In this document: one piece after another, positions 35,769 to 45,700 of the stretch
Position numbering within the stretch: position 1 is the stretch's first letter
How the letters are laid out: each line of letters starts with the position of its first letter
Assembly: GCA_019359115.1 (NCBI GenBank)
Contig: JAHHHW010000090.1
Span: forward strand, 1 to 59,509
Source: Pelatocladus maniniholoensis HA4357-MV3
GTDB taxonomy: Bacteria > Cyanobacteriota > Cyanobacteriia > Cyanobacteriales > Nostocaceae
Length of the DNA: 59,509 nucleotides
Reading direction: 5' to 3'
Notes under the pieces: generated by a model
Databases searched by the model: none
What the model was told of the DNA's origin: nothing
Seen by the model: only the letters and a program-made list of their open reading frames with translations
Made by a program: the position numbers and the translations under genes

Positions 35769-36653
35769 ATGTTCTCTACTCGCTTTATCCGTTTCTTTCG
35801 CCATCTTACCTTTGCGGTTCTCAAACAAGTTGTCAAGGAAAGTGGTAAACACAGATTATCTGGTTTAGCTACGGAAATGGCTTATAACAACTTGTTAGCT
35901 TTATTTCCTACACTGGCGGCTATTTTGACAATAATTGGGATGTTAAATATTTCCCAAAATCAAGTTGATGCTTTAGCTCAACAAGTACTTCATTTTGCCC
36001 CAGAACAAGTTCCGTTGTTATTAAAACAATTTACTAGACAGATACAACTACCTAAAAGTAGAGAAGTTGTTTATATTAGTTCTTTGGTTGCTCTTTGGCT
36101 TGCATCGGGAGCAATTAGTGCAGCTATGAACGCGATGGATGAAATTTACCAGATTCCACCAAACTTGAAACTACCTTTTTGGAGAGCGAAATTAATTTCT
36201 TTGATTCTGACGATCGCTACTATTGGTTTAGTGCTAACTGCTTCTTTATTAGTATTTATTAGTGACCTAATAGTTCAATTTGTGTTGGATACTACACAAA
36301 TATCTGGAGCGATATTTTTCTCTGCTTGGTCTTGGTTTCGTTGGCTTTTAACCTTGATGATCATAGCTTATGCGTTTAGTATTATTTATCGTCATGGTCC
36401 GAGTCAATGGTTAAATGGTACTCCAATTATGCCTGGAGCAATGATCGGAGCCTTACTATGGGCAGGTGTTTCTAAATTATTTAGAGTATATGTTAGTAAT
36501 TTCGGTAACTATAATTTGACCTACGGAGCTTTGAGTGCAGGGATTGTCTTGCTGTTATGGCTCAATCTCAGTTCTTTGATTCTACTAATTGGCGCACAGT
36601 TAAATGTCACGGTGGGAAAATCAATGAAAGCTAACAATCACAATAATTTTTAA
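35769..36653 (+). CDS. YihY/BrkB-family membrane protein
   Basis: About 294 residues with six hydrophobic helices and GLATEMAYNNLLALFPTLAA near the N-terminus, characteristic of YihY/BrkB (once misnamed RNase BN). Function unsettled; transporter-like. ATG 35769 (MFSTRFIRFF) is preferred because the upstream in-frame codons cover a low-complexity CCCCGTTCCCC repeat. Confidence 0.85.
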   Translation: MFSTRFIRFFRHLTFAVLKQVVKESGKHRLSGLATEMAYNNLLALFPTLAAILTIIGMLNISQNQVDALAQQVLHFAPEQVPLLLKQFTRQIQLPKSREVVYISSLVALWLASGAISAAMNAMDEIYQIPPNLKLPFWRAKLISLILTIATIGLVLTASLLVFISDLIVQFVLDTTQISGAIFFSAWSWFRWLLTLMIIAYAFSIIYRHGPSQWLNGTPIMPGAMIGALLWAGVSKLFRVYVSNFGNYNLTYGALSAGIVLLLWLNLSSLILLIGAQLNVTVGKSMKANNHNNF

Positions 36654-37015
36654 TTTGCTCACTCAAGCTAGTTAAATAGTGAATATATTGTTGTTTTGAT
36701 TTATGAGGAAACAAAATCATTAGGATTTAGTCAATTAATTACATTTATCTACATCATTATTTTCTTTTAAGCTAAAAATGCTCATTTAGAAGTATAAGAA
36801 TGAGCATTGAGTATTATTTTGTGATTTTTTATCAATCAGATATTCACTAACTATAGAGAAAATATATGGAAAATAAATAAGAATTTAATATTTATATATA
36901 TCCTTTTTTTTGATCTGATATATCATTAACGCAACGCCGACATGCCAGAGAATTAATGATTGTTGGCAAGGTAAATATTAAAGCTTTGCTTTTAATCCAG
37001 GAGCTAATAATATCA
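36654..37015. other. AT-rich gap without recognised gene
   Basis: About 360 bp, very AT-rich, stops in all frames. Nothing beyond a likely promoter for the small downstream gene can be supported. Confidence 0.5.
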
Positions 37016-37282
37016 ATGAGTTACTACGATTTTGACAACCACTTTTGGTCTCCAAAACAAGTTTGCTGTCAATCAAAAGTACGAAATAAAGAGAGAGAAA
37101 TAAAACCCAAAATTACGTCCAAAACAGTTTTGCTTGGGACTTTAGCTTTAGTATGTGCAGCTATTTCGACTACAGCGCTGATCAAATATAAAACTGTCGT
37201 CAATAGTGATCTTCAAGACGACAACTCCGAAAGTGCATGTATTGTTTTAAGACGCGAAACATTCCGTATGTATTGCTCTTAA
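37016..37282 (+). CDS. Small membrane protein, 88 aa
   Basis: Starts MSYYDFDNHFWSPKQVCCQS, with AGGAG about 11 bases upstream, and has one hydrophobic segment (TVLLGTLALVCAAISTTALI, about residues 37-57) and a short exoplasmic or periplasmic tail with two cysteines. Family not recognised. It ends just before the AGATCCCCGACTT repeat region. Confidence 0.5.
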   Translation: MSYYDFDNHFWSPKQVCCQSKVRNKEREIKPKITSKTVLLGTLALVCAAISTTALIKYKTVVNSDLQDDNSESACIVLRRETFRMYCS

Positions 37283-37290
37283 TTTTGTTC

Positions 37291-37604
37291 AGATCCCCGA
37301 CTTCCTAAAGAAGTAGAGACGTAGCTACGTCTCTACTTCTGTTGGGATAACGAAAAATCGTTCAATGGGTCTGACCCCTCGTTCACCCACAAATTGGTTT
37401 GTAGAGACGTAGCAATGCTACGTCTCTACTTCTGTTGGGATAACGAAAAATCGTTCAATGGGTCTGACCTCTCGTTTACCCACAAATTGGTTTGTAGAGA
37501 CGTAGCAATGCTACGTCTCTACATCTGTTGGGATAACGAAAAATCGTTCAATGAGGGGTGATACCCACCATTAGCCAGCTGTATCCCTAAAGAAGTCGGG
37601 GATC
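37291..37604. repeat. Three ~93-bp tandem repeats framed by an inverted AGATCCCCGACTTC pair
   Basis: Units start at 37313 (88 bp), 37401 (93 bp) and 37494 (partial), each with a GTAGAGACGTAGC palindrome and CTGTTGGGATAACGAAAAAT. The whole block lies between AGATCCCCGACTTC (37291-37304) and GAAGTCGGGGATCT (37591-37604). It separates two convergent genes. Confidence 0.85.
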
Positions 37605-37615
37605 TATAATCAGAT

Positions 37616-39697
37616 TTAACCTAATCCCAACAGCACGATCGCAGATCTTCTTTGTGCTTGATACACATTTCCTTTAACCACTGGTGCAGTTTGTCGATCG
37701 CAGCAATCATCAGGAGAAGATAACGCTGTATCTATAATTCGATACCATTGTTGTCCATCAGCAAGAAGTGGTAGTTCAAATGTTACTGGTTCCCAGTAAG
37801 CGTTAAGTATAAAATGTAGATTCTCATTATGTTCTGGATAGCGCAAGCTGAAAGCTAGGCTATGGGAATAGTATGACCAATCTGGTTGACCTAATTTGAC
37901 GCCATGCCAATATATATGAGGTTTATCACCACCATCGATAACAGCAAGTACACGTTCTTGAGCAAAACTTTCCAATGATTGAGTGAATTGAATCAACCCC
38001 TTGACAAAACGTAGTAAATCTGAGTTTTTTTCTATTTTGCTCCAATCAAACCAGCTCAATTCATTATCCTGACAATAGGCGTTGTTGTTACCTCGCTGCG
38101 TCCGGCGAATTTCATCACCCATCAGTAGCATGGGTGTCCCTTGAGAGCAAAAAAGAATTGTGAAAAAATTCTTGATCTGTTGTAAACGTAAAGCTTCTAT
38201 TGCTGGATCGCTTGTTTTTCCCTCGACGCCACAATTCCAACTATAGTTGTCGTTAGCTCCATCACGGTTGTCTTCTTTGTTAGCTTCGTTGTGCTTGATG
38301 TTGTACGAAACTAAATCATTCATCGTGAAGCCATCGTGGCAGGTAATAAAATTAATACTGCGGTAGGGTTGATAATCCAGTTGGGGGTAAAGATCAGGAC
38401 TACCCATAATCCGATTTGCTAAATGAGCGATCGCACCTTGATCTCCTTTGACAAAACGGCGCACATCATCCCGAAAAGGCCCATTCCACTCAGCAAAACG
38501 TTGAGCATTACCGATAAATCCTCCGACTGCGTAAAGTCCAGCTGCATCCCAAGCTTCAGCAATCACCTTGGTTGCGACCAAAGCTGGACTAGTTTCAATC
38601 GCCCAAAGTACAGGAGAAAATACCGTTGGATGACCAAATTCATCACGTGCTAACACAGCAGCTAAATCAAAGCGAAATCCATCCACATGCATTTGCGAAG
38701 CCCAATAACACAGGCTATCAACAATCATACGGGCAACCATTGGGTTATTGGCTCGCAAAGTATTGCCGCAACCACTATAGTTGCTGTAGTATGCCTTATT
38801 TTTTTCCAGAATATAATAAGCTTTATTCGCCAGTCCCTTAAACGAAAGCGTCGGGCCATCGTGACTACCTTCTGCTGAATGATTATAAACCACATCTAAA
38901 ATTACTTCAATTCCCGCCCGATGTAATGCTTTGACCAAATCACGAAATTCATTCACAGGCCCCAAGGGATCACTTTGAGAACTGTAACCGTTGTGAGGAG
39001 CAAAAAAGCCAATAGTGCTATAACCCCAATAATTATGTAAACCTGGACGCGCATCTTGGGGATCAAATTGGTGGATAGGAAGCAACTCAACTGCGGTAAT
39101 TCCTAATTCTTTGAGGTAGGGAATTTTTTCGATTAATCCAGCAAAAGTACCACGTTTGTGTGCAGCAACTCCAGAACTCGGATGACGGGTAAAAGCATCT
39201 ACATGCAATTCGTAAACTATAGTTTTAGCAAAAGGCCTTTGTAGTGGTTTATCTTCTTCCCAATCGTATATACTAGTATCTAAAACTACACTCCTCAATG
39301 CCTGAGCGCAATTATCTACACCAAAGGGAATCGCTGCTTCACGACTATAATTTTCCCAATTTACAATTGCTTGCGCGTAAGGATCAAGCAGTACCTTACT
39401 ACCATCAAATCGCATTCCTCTTTCTGGCTGATAAGGCCCGTAGGCTCGATAAGCATAAACCTGTTCCGTCCCAATTCCTGGTACAAAAACATGCCAGTAA
39501 TAATAAGTTCTATTTAGTTTGGGGTCTAAAGAAATTATATGACTGGGTTTAGGAGCATCTGGTTCATCAAAAAGTAATAAATCTAAACCTGCACAGTTAG
39601 AAAAAATTGAAAAATTGACACCATTAGGATGAACGGTAGCACCTAAAGGATAAGCTTGACCAGGCAAGACGGTTTGCAGAGTATGGAGTTGAATCAT
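37616..39697 (-). CDS. glgX: Glycogen debranching enzyme GlgX
   Basis: GlgX cleaves alpha-1,6 branches of glycogen after phosphorylase has trimmed the outer chains. The 693-residue protein has an N-terminal CBM48-like domain and a GH13 barrel: DVVYNHSAEG, nucleophile DGFRFDLAAVL, acid AEAWDAAGLY and CHDGFTMNDLVSYN. Length is normal. A glgA remnant lies at the right edge of the window, not adjacent. Confidence 0.94.
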   Translation of the reverse strand: MIQLHTLQTVLPGQAYPLGATVHPNGVNFSIFSNCAGLDLLLFDEPDAPKPSHIISLDPKLNRTYYYWHVFVPGIGTEQVYAYRAYGPYQPERGMRFDGSKVLLDPYAQAIVNWENYSREAAIPFGVDNCAQALRSVVLDTSIYDWEEDKPLQRPFAKTIVYELHVDAFTRHPSSGVAAHKRGTFAGLIEKIPYLKELGITAVELLPIHQFDPQDARPGLHNYWGYSTIGFFAPHNGYSSQSDPLGPVNEFRDLVKALHRAGIEVILDVVYNHSAEGSHDGPTLSFKGLANKAYYILEKNKAYYSNYSGCGNTLRANNPMVARMIVDSLCYWASQMHVDGFRFDLAAVLARDEFGHPTVFSPVLWAIETSPALVATKVIAEAWDAAGLYAVGGFIGNAQRFAEWNGPFRDDVRRFVKGDQGAIAHLANRIMGSPDLYPQLDYQPYRSINFITCHDGFTMNDLVSYNIKHNEANKEDNRDGANDNYSWNCGVEGKTSDPAIEALRLQQIKNFFTILFCSQGTPMLLMGDEIRRTQRGNNNAYCQDNELSWFDWSKIEKNSDLLRFVKGLIQFTQSLESFAQERVLAVIDGGDKPHIYWHGVKLGQPDWSYYSHSLAFSLRYPEHNENLHFILNAYWEPVTFELPLLADGQQWYRIIDTALSSPDDCCDRQTAPVVKGNVYQAQRRSAIVLLGLG

Positions 39698-39819
39698 TTA
39701 GATATTTTTAGGGGACTTCTAGAGGACACGGAAAAGACGGAGAACAAGGGGGAAGAAATCGCCTTGAATAAAAAATTTGGGTAATTTATGTTTTGTATTT
39801 TCCTTAATATTATTTTCGA

Positions 39820-40110
39820 GGGAGCATCCCAAATATTCAAAAAACGGCGTTGCTGAATGCGGTATGAATCCGAATGTACCAGACACGATATATTGTGTCT
39901 GGTACAAGGGTTTTGGAATCACTTAAAATCATTTTCATACATGAAATCAGCAATGGCCAAAAAACCGCCTGCGATTGAAATCGCAGTCTCATAGTGAAAG
40001 TCTGCTTTAAGCAGACTACTTGATTTTATGAAGTCGTCTTCAGACGATTTGTGCTATTAGCTAACGGTTTAAACCCAAGCGCGGTATATTGAAAAAATTG
40101 GGATGCTCCC
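39820..40110. mobile_element. MITE-like element, family A, copy 3, carrying another element
   Basis: Ends GGGAGCATCCC (39820-39830) and GGGATGCTCCC (40100-40110). A second element of about 112 bp (GGCGTTGCTGA ... TCAGCAATGGC) is inserted at about 39846-39958 and is flanked by CAAAAAAC on both sides, an apparent 8-bp duplication. Without it the copy would match copy 2 in layout. No reading frame. Confidence 0.75.
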
Positions 40111-40119
40111 ACTTGGGAG

Positions 40120-40202
40120 GACGTTGCTGATTTCATGTATGAATCTAGATGTACCAGACGCGATATATCACGTCTGGTACAAAGGTTTTGGAATCACTTA
40201 AT
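40120..40202. repeat. Diverged copy of the GTTGCTGA/TGTACCAGAC element
   Basis: It shares ATGTACCAGAC...GTCTGGTAC and TTTTGGAATCACTTAA with 39863-39925 over about 63 bp in direct orientation, with several base changes. It may be half of another copy of the element nested in family A copy 3. Confidence 0.7.
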
Positions 40203-40253
40203 CAAAAAAACATCAAGAAAACACATAAGGTCAATGTAAGCAAAATGGCTGAT

Positions 40254-40530
40254 TGCTTTCTCATTTTGCCAAAATGCTTACTCGAAAAGCCATATTACTT
40301 TCTCATTTCGGTAAATCACGCACTAAAAATACCATTTTGCTTACTCGAAAAGCCATTTTACTTTCTCATTTCGGTAGATCACGCACTAAAAATGTCATTT
40401 TGCTTACTCGAAAAGCCATTTTACTTTCTCATTTGAGTAAATCACGCACTAAAAATGTCATTTTGCTTACTCGAAAAGCCATTTTACTTTCTCATTTCGG
40501 TAGATCACGCACTAAAAATGTCATTTTGCT
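40254..40530. repeat. 63-bp tandem repeat, four units
   Basis: Starts of GCTTACTCGAAAAGCC occur at 40276, 40339, 40402 and 40465, exactly 63 bp apart, with partial units on either side. The period is a multiple of three so frames stay open on the plus strand, but codon content (LLTRKAILLSHFG) and location in a transposon-rich gap argue against a gene. Confidence 0.9.
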
Positions 40531-40721
40531 TTTTCAATATCTTAATGCTTGAGTGCTTTGCTCCCCGCCATACTCTCTTGTCCTCCTTCCCGTGTCCCGG
40601 ACGGTAATACTACTTGAAAAAGACGTGAAGACCGATCTAGCTTATTATCCGCTTCTTTCTAAAATGACCATATAAGAACAAAAATTATATTTGCGCGTGT
40701 AGTTCGTTCCTCAAAAAGCCT

Positions 40722-43340
40722 ATGCAACCAACTAACCCTAATCAATTTACAGAAAAAGCCTGGGAAGCGATCGCGCATACTCCTGACATCGCTAAACAAA
40801 ACCACCATCAGCAAATCGAAAGTGAACATCTGATGAAAGCTTTGCTAGAACAAGAAGGACTAGCTGGGCCTGTGTTTACAAAATTGGGTGTGAATCTGCA
40901 AAAATTACGCGATCGCACAGATCAATACGTCCAACGTCAGCCAAGAGTATCGGGAAGCATCAATTCTGTTTACCTGGGACGCAGCTTGGATTCTCTGTTA
41001 GATCGAGCTGAAAATTATCGTAAAGAGTTTGATGACGAATATATATCGATAGAACATTTATTACTTGCTTACGCCAAAGATGATCGCTTTGGTAAAAGTC
41101 TATTCCAAGAATTTGGATTAGACGAAAGAAAACTAAAAGATACTATTAAGCAAATTCGGGGAAGCCAAAAAGTGACCGACCAAAATCCAGAAGGTAAATA
41201 CCAATCACTGGAAAAATATGGGCGTGACCTCACCGAAGCCGCTCGTCAAGGTAAACTTGATCCAGTAATTGGACGAGATGATGAAATTCGTCGCACGATT
41301 CAAATTCTATCTCGCCGCACCAAGAATAATCCTGTGTTGATTGGAGAACCAGGTGTTGGTAAAACCGCTATTGTTGAAGGTTTAGCACAGCGCATCGTTG
41401 CTGGTGATGTTCCCCAATCTCTCAAAGACCGCAAGCTGATTGCTTTGGATATGGGTGCTTTGATTGCGGGTGCAAAATTCCGGGGTGAATTTGAAGAACG
41501 TCTCAAAGCAGTTTTAAAAGAAGTTACCGAATCCGGTGGTAATATAATTCTATTTATTGATGAGATTCATACTGTTGTTGGTGCGGGTGCTACCCAAGGC
41601 GCGATGGATGCTAGCAACTTGCTTAAACCCATGTTGGCGCGAGGTGAGTTGCGCTGTATCGGGGCGACAACTTTAGATGAATATCGTAAGTATATTGAAA
41701 AAGACGCGGCTTTAGAGCGACGTTTCCAACAAGTTTATGTCGATCAACCCAGTGTTGGAGATACGATCTCGATTCTGCGGGGTTTGAAAGAACGTTACGA
41801 ACTGCACCACGGTGTAAAAATCTCTGATAATGCTTTAGTTGCTGCGGCGACACTTTCGAGTCGATATATTAGCGATCGCTTTTTACCAGACAAAGCTATT
41901 GACTTGGTAGACGAAGCTGCTGCTAGATTGAAAATGGAGATTACCTCCAAACCAGAAGAACTGGATGAGATTGATCGCAAGATTTTACAGTTGGAAATGG
42001 AAAAGCTGTCGTTGCAGAAAGAAAGCAACACCGCTTCTCGCGAACGTCTCGAAAAACTAGAAAAAGAACTCGCGGATCTTAAAGAAGAACAACGGACGCT
42101 AAACACTCAATGGCAGTCTGAAAAGGATATTATCACCAAAATTCAATCTGTCAAAGAGGAAATAGACCGAGTTAACTTAGAAATTCAACAAGCCGAACGA
42201 GATTATGATCTCAACCGCGCTGCGGAATTAAAGTATGGTAAGTTAACTGATTTACACCGTAGGTTGGAAGCCGCAGAATCTGAATTAACCCAAACTCAAC
42301 ATACTGGAAAATCTCTGTTGCGCGAAGAAGTCACCGAAGCTGATATCGCCGAAGTGATTTCTAAGTGGACTGGTATCCCGATTAGCAAGTTGGTAGAATC
42401 TGAAAAAGAAAAACTGCTGCATTTAGAAGATGAACTACATCATCGTGTGGTTGGACAACAAGAAGCAGTCACAGCTGTTGCAGATGCAATTCAGCGATCG
42501 CGTGCGGGTTTAGCAGATCCGAATCGTCCCATCGCTAGCTTTATTTTCCTTGGCCCTACTGGTGTGGGTAAAACAGAATTAGCAAAGGCCCTCGCAGCAT
42601 ATTTGTTTGACACCGAAGAAGCGCTAGTCCGCATTGACATGTCTGAGTACATGGAGAAACACGCCGTTTCCCGTTTGATTGGCGCACCTCCCGGATATGT
42701 CGGTTACGAAGAAGGTGGACAATTAACCGAAGCAATTCGCCGTCGTCCTTATGCGGTAATTCTCTTCGACGAAATCGAAAAAGCTCACCCAGATGTGTTC
42801 AACATCTTGCTGCAAATCCTCGATGATGGACGTGTCACCGATGCTCAAGGTCATACAGTGGACTTCAAAAACACTATTATAATTATGACCAGTAATATCG
42901 GTTCACAATTTATCCTCGATGTCGCTGGTGATGAATCTCGTTATGAGGAAATGCGGAGTCGGGTAATGGAAGCTTTGCGGAATTCCTTCCGTCCAGAATT
43001 CCTCAACCGGGTTGATGAGTTGATTATTTTCCACGGTTTGCAAAAATCAGAATTACGCGAAATTGTCTTGTTACAAGTTGAAAGACTCCGCCAAAGATTA
43101 GGCGATCGTAAGATGTCTCTCAAACTCTCCGAAGCTGCTCTTGACTTTTTAGCCGAAGTCGGTTACGACCCTGTATTCGGTGCGCGTCCACTCAAACGTG
43201 CAATTCAAAGGGAATTAGAGACACCAATCGCCAAAGCAATTTTGCGGGGCGAATTCAATGATGGCGATATGATCTTTGTAGACATCGAAAATGAGCGTCT
43301 TTCCTTCAAGCACTTACCCGCAGAAATATTAACGACTTAA
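40722..43340 (+). CDS. clpB: ATP-dependent chaperone ClpB
   Basis: ClpB disaggregates proteins together with DnaK. The 872-residue protein has an N domain (1-145), NBD1 with Walker A GEPGVGKT at 208-215, a coiled middle domain (about 400-530) and NBD2 with GPTGVGKT and [12 protein letters not shown]. It lacks the IGF/L ClpP-binding loop expected in ClpA/ClpX-type partners, as usual for ClpB. The stop is followed within about 20 bp by the hairpin of a TnpB element. Confidence 0.96.
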   Translation: MQPTNPNQFTEKAWEAIAHTPDIAKQNHHQQIESEHLMKALLEQEGLAGPVFTKLGVNLQKLRDRTDQYVQRQPRVSGSINSVYLGRSLDSLLDRAENYRKEFDDEYISIEHLLLAYAKDDRFGKSLFQEFGLDERKLKDTIKQIRGSQKVTDQNPEGKYQSLEKYGRDLTEAARQGKLDPVIGRDDEIRRTIQILSRRTKNNPVLIGEPGVGKTAIVEGLAQRIVAGDVPQSLKDRKLIALDMGALIAGAKFRGEFEERLKAVLKEVTESGGNIILFIDEIHTVVGAGATQGAMDASNLLKPMLARGELRCIGATTLDEYRKYIEKDAALERRFQQVYVDQPSVGDTISILRGLKERYELHHGVKISDNALVAAATLSSRYISDRFLPDKAIDLVDEAAARLKMEITSKPEELDEIDRKILQLEMEKLSLQKESNTASRERLEKLEKELADLKEEQRTLNTQWQSEKDIITKIQSVKEEIDRVNLEIQQAERDYDLNRAAELKYGKLTDLHRRLEAAESELTQTQHTGKSLLREEVTEADIAEVISKWTGIPISKLVESEKEKLLHLEDELHHRVVGQQEAVTAVADAIQRSRAGLADPNRPIASFIFLGPTGVGKTELAKALAAYLFDTEEALVRIDMSEYMEKHAVSRLIGAPPGYVGYEEGGQLTEAIRRRPYAVILFDEIEKAHPDVFNILLQILDDGRVTDAQGHTVDFKNTIIIMTSNIGSQFILDVAGDESRYEEMRSRVMEALRNSFRPEFLNRVDELIIFHGLQKSELREIVLLQVERLRQRLGDRKMSLKLSEAALDFLAEVGYDPVFGARPLKRAIQRELETPIAKAILRGEFNDGDMIFVDIENERLSFKHLPAEILTT

Positions 43341-43356
43341 CAGGTTTGACGTACTC

Positions 43357-43377
43357 CCTGGGCTAAAGCCACAGGGA
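43357..43377 (-). other. TnpB-element right-end hairpin (candidate omega RNA 3' part)
   Basis: On the minus strand CCCTGTGGC...GCCCAGGG forms a hairpin just downstream of the tnpB stop. Right-end hairpins of this kind belong to IS200/IS605-family elements and to the 3' part of the TnpB guide RNA. The exact element end is not defined by the sequence alone. Confidence 0.5.
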
Positions 43378-43390
43378 TTCTCAAATGATG

Positions 43391-44653
43391 TTACGAAGCG
43401 GGTTTAAACCGCGCTTGGACACCATTCTTCCTGTTTCGTTGACTCTTAACTAGACGGTTTCCCGTCCCCGTCAGACCGTCTCCACAAGCATTTTCTAACA
43501 CGCTGCGTCCCAGCGCATTGACCCCCCTGTTTCGGATCACTTGTGCGGCTGCTACATCACGATGTACCGTATAGCCGCATTCACGACAAGCATGTAGCCT
43601 GTCACTTAAATCTTTCTTTCCGGTGTGCGTATCACATTGAGGACAGACCTGCGATGTGTAGTCTTTGTCCACCTTATTGAAATACACACCCCGTTTCCAG
43701 CATACCCATTTAAGGATTTCAACGAATTGTCCAAACCCAGCATCAAGGGTGTGTTTGCCCAACATCCCTTTTGCCCAGGTACGAAAATCAATATCCTCAA
43801 CAAACACCATTCCAGCATCATTGCAAAGCTTATGAGCAAGCTTAAAATGCCAGTCTTTGCGGGTATCTGAAATACGTTGATGAAGTCGGGCTATTTTGCG
43901 GTTTAATTTGTGACGGTTGTTTGAACCTTTATTTTTGTTCCTCAATCTGCGTTGCAGCAATTTCAGCTTGCGGTGCAATGTGTTCAAAAAGCGAGGTCGT
44001 TCAACTAATTCGTTATCGGAAGTAGCCGCAAACTTATCTAAACCCAAGTCAATTCCCCTAGGATGCCCACTGGCAACCGTATCAGGGACGTTAACATCAC
44101 ATTCCAGCGTGAACATCAAAAAATATCCACTAGCCTTGCGAACAACCCGAACTTGTTTCACCTTGAAACCATCAGGAATTTCACGAGACTTGACATACTC
44201 CATCCAACCAATCTGAGGTAGTTTAATTTGATTATTTTTAAGAACTTGACTTTTTCCTAATTGTGGATACACGAATGACCGCATCCTGTACTTGTTTTTA
44301 AACCGAGGAAAACCCATTTTCTTGCGAGTCATGTCCACAAAAGCTGTTTCTAGTTTTCTCAGAACTTGTTGAAGCACCTGAGAATGAACTGTTGCCAGTT
44401 CAGGAAATTCAGCTTTGGCACGAGTCAAAGCATTGGCTTGTTCGTAATAGTTAGGATATGGAGCGTCTGCTGGTGTAATGTATTCAGAAACGATGGAGCA
44501 AGCGTTGGTTTGACACTTACGAGAATTCAACCAATCCTTACGTTCTCGTAGAGCAAAATTCCAAACTTTGCGACACACTGTTAAAGTGTGTTCAATCTGT
44601 TGTATTTGCTCGTTTGTAGGCATTGCTTTGTACTCGTAAGTTAAACTCAACAT
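43391..44653 (-). CDS. tnpB: TnpB (IS200/IS605-type RNA-guided nuclease)
   Basis: A 420-residue TnpB/OrfB with the N-terminal helix-turn-helix region, RuvC motifs GIDLGLDKFA, VFVEDIDF and HRDVAAAQVI (D, E, D), and a zinc finger CPQCDTHTGK ... CRECGYTV. TnpB proteins cut DNA guided by an RNA made from the element's right end. No tnpA is near, so the element is an IS1341-type. ATG 44653 is preferred, with GAGGAGG upstream; the frame also opens at 44689. All catalytic residues appear intact. Confidence 0.92.
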   Translation of the reverse strand: MLSLTYEYKAMPTNEQIQQIEHTLTVCRKVWNFALRERKDWLNSRKCQTNACSIVSEYITPADAPYPNYYEQANALTRAKAEFPELATVHSQVLQQVLRKLETAFVDMTRKKMGFPRFKNKYRMRSFVYPQLGKSQVLKNNQIKLPQIGWMEYVKSREIPDGFKVKQVRVVRKASGYFLMFTLECDVNVPDTVASGHPRGIDLGLDKFAATSDNELVERPRFLNTLHRKLKLLQRRLRNKNKGSNNRHKLNRKIARLHQRISDTRKDWHFKLAHKLCNDAGMVFVEDIDFRTWAKGMLGKHTLDAGFGQFVEILKWVCWKRGVYFNKVDKDYTSQVCPQCDTHTGKKDLSDRLHACRECGYTVHRDVAAAQVIRNRGVNALGRSVLENACGDGLTGTGNRLVKSQRNRKNGVQARFKPAS

Positions 44654-44689
44654 TGCTTTCTCGCCTCCTCTTACATAATCATACATCAT

Positions 44690-44872
44690 TTTGTAAGACT
44701 ATTCCGGAAAGAAGTGATACGGCAGGATAAATCCTGCGTCGGCGGCTTTCATGAGGCAGTGCGTTGCGGGGGTTCCCCCCGTTGTAGCACCTGCCGTCCC
44801 CCGCCTGAAGGACGAAGTACGGCACTACGTGCCTGCTTCTCAGGGGTTTTCAGCCAGCCGTCCTTATAAATA
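44690..44872. other. Presumed left end of the TnpB element
   Basis: About 180 bp upstream of tnpB has two hairpins (GCAGGATAAATCCTGC at about 44722-44737, and a longer GGGGG/CCCCC stretch around 44768-44782) typical of IS200/IS605 ends. No gene. Boundaries not defined. Confidence 0.45.
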
Positions 44873-45047
44873 GTTTGTAGTAAGGACTTTAGTCCTCAAA
44901 TATTTCAGCACTAAAGTGCTTATACCAATTAAATATGAAGCTGCACATTATTTTAACCTCTCCCAACCTCCCCTTACCAAGGGGAGGTGCCGAAGGCGGT
45001 GGGGTTCTTTCTATGCATCTTCATATGGAAATGGTATTACTACAAAC
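44873..45047. repeat. Outer repeat split by a MITE (GTTTGTAGTAAG ends)
   Basis: GTTTGTAGTAAG at the left and CTTACTACAAAC at the right (once the inserted element is removed) are inverted. The inside has GGACTTTAGTCC and GCACTAAAGTGC hairpins. Confidence 0.65.
44923..45036. mobile_element. MITE-like element, family E, copy 1, TTA target duplication
   Basis: Imperfect inverted ends TACCAATT...GAAGCTGCAC and GCATCTTCAT...ATGGTA, length 114 bp, with TTA on both sides (44920-44922, 45037-45039). The same element, inverted, lies in the Uma2 remnant at 57291-57405. Internal sequence is GGGGAGGTGCCGNAGGCGGTGGGG-like. No coding capacity. Confidence 0.8.
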
Positions 45048-45138
45048 CTATCAAAATTTGTGTAAAAAACTTAATCTTCTGATTTGCGGAACACGATAAC
45101 TATCAGTTGTAGAATCTTACATCTTGAAGGTTATTCTT

Positions 45139-45615
45139 ATGATTCACCACATTTCAGTTTCCGCCAAAAATCCCCAGCTTGTTGCACAAACTCTTGCCAA
45201 AGTCTTGAAAGGCCAAGCAGCACCTTTTCCTCCTCACCCAGGTAGCTATATAGTTTTTCCCGGTGATGAACACGGTACAGCAGTTGAAGTTTATCCTTTA
45301 GGATCTGAGATAGTACCCGGTACAGCACCTGATGAGCAGTGCATGTTTGTTCACAATGACAATCCTTCTATGTTCACAGCTACCCACGCAGCAATTTCTG
45401 TACCTGTCACCCAAGAAGAAATTGAACAAGTTGGTATGAGTGCAGGTTGGCGCGTAGTACGCTGTAACCGTGATTCCTTATTTGATGTCATGGAGTTTTG
45501 GGTAGAAAACAGATTAATGATAGAACTGTTAACTCCAGAAATGGCGTCTCAATATTTAGCATTTACAAAACATCCTGAAAAACTACAAGAAGTTTTCGCC
45601 ACAGCAACTAATTGA
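45139..45615 (+). CDS. VOC-like conserved protein
   Basis: A 158-residue protein starting MIHHISVSAKNPQLVAQTLA. The opening and HGTAVEVYPLGSE resemble the vicinal-oxygen-chelate (glyoxalase) fold. Metal ligands are not all clear, and substrate is unknown. ATG 45139 is preferred to an upstream in-frame TTG at 45124. Confidence 0.65.
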   Translation: MIHHISVSAKNPQLVAQTLAKVLKGQAAPFPPHPGSYIVFPGDEHGTAVEVYPLGSEIVPGTAPDEQCMFVHNDNPSMFTATHAAISVPVTQEEIEQVGMSAGWRVVRCNRDSLFDVMEFWVENRLMIELLTPEMASQYLAFTKHPEKLQEVFATATN

Positions 45616-45700
45616 ATGGTGAAGAGAGGGAACAGGAGAAACAACTCAAAAGTCAAAAATAAAAAATTTTTGACTTTTGACTTTTGAATTGATAAGTTCC

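Noticed and set aside
40149-40552. Two plus-strand frames over the 63-bp repeats
   Set aside because: They are open only because the period is divisible by three; two frames are open at once and the content is repetitive.
44760-44860. Structured RNA in GGGGGTTCCCCCC region upstream of tnpB
   Set aside because: The hairpins are better explained as the IS200/IS605 left end.
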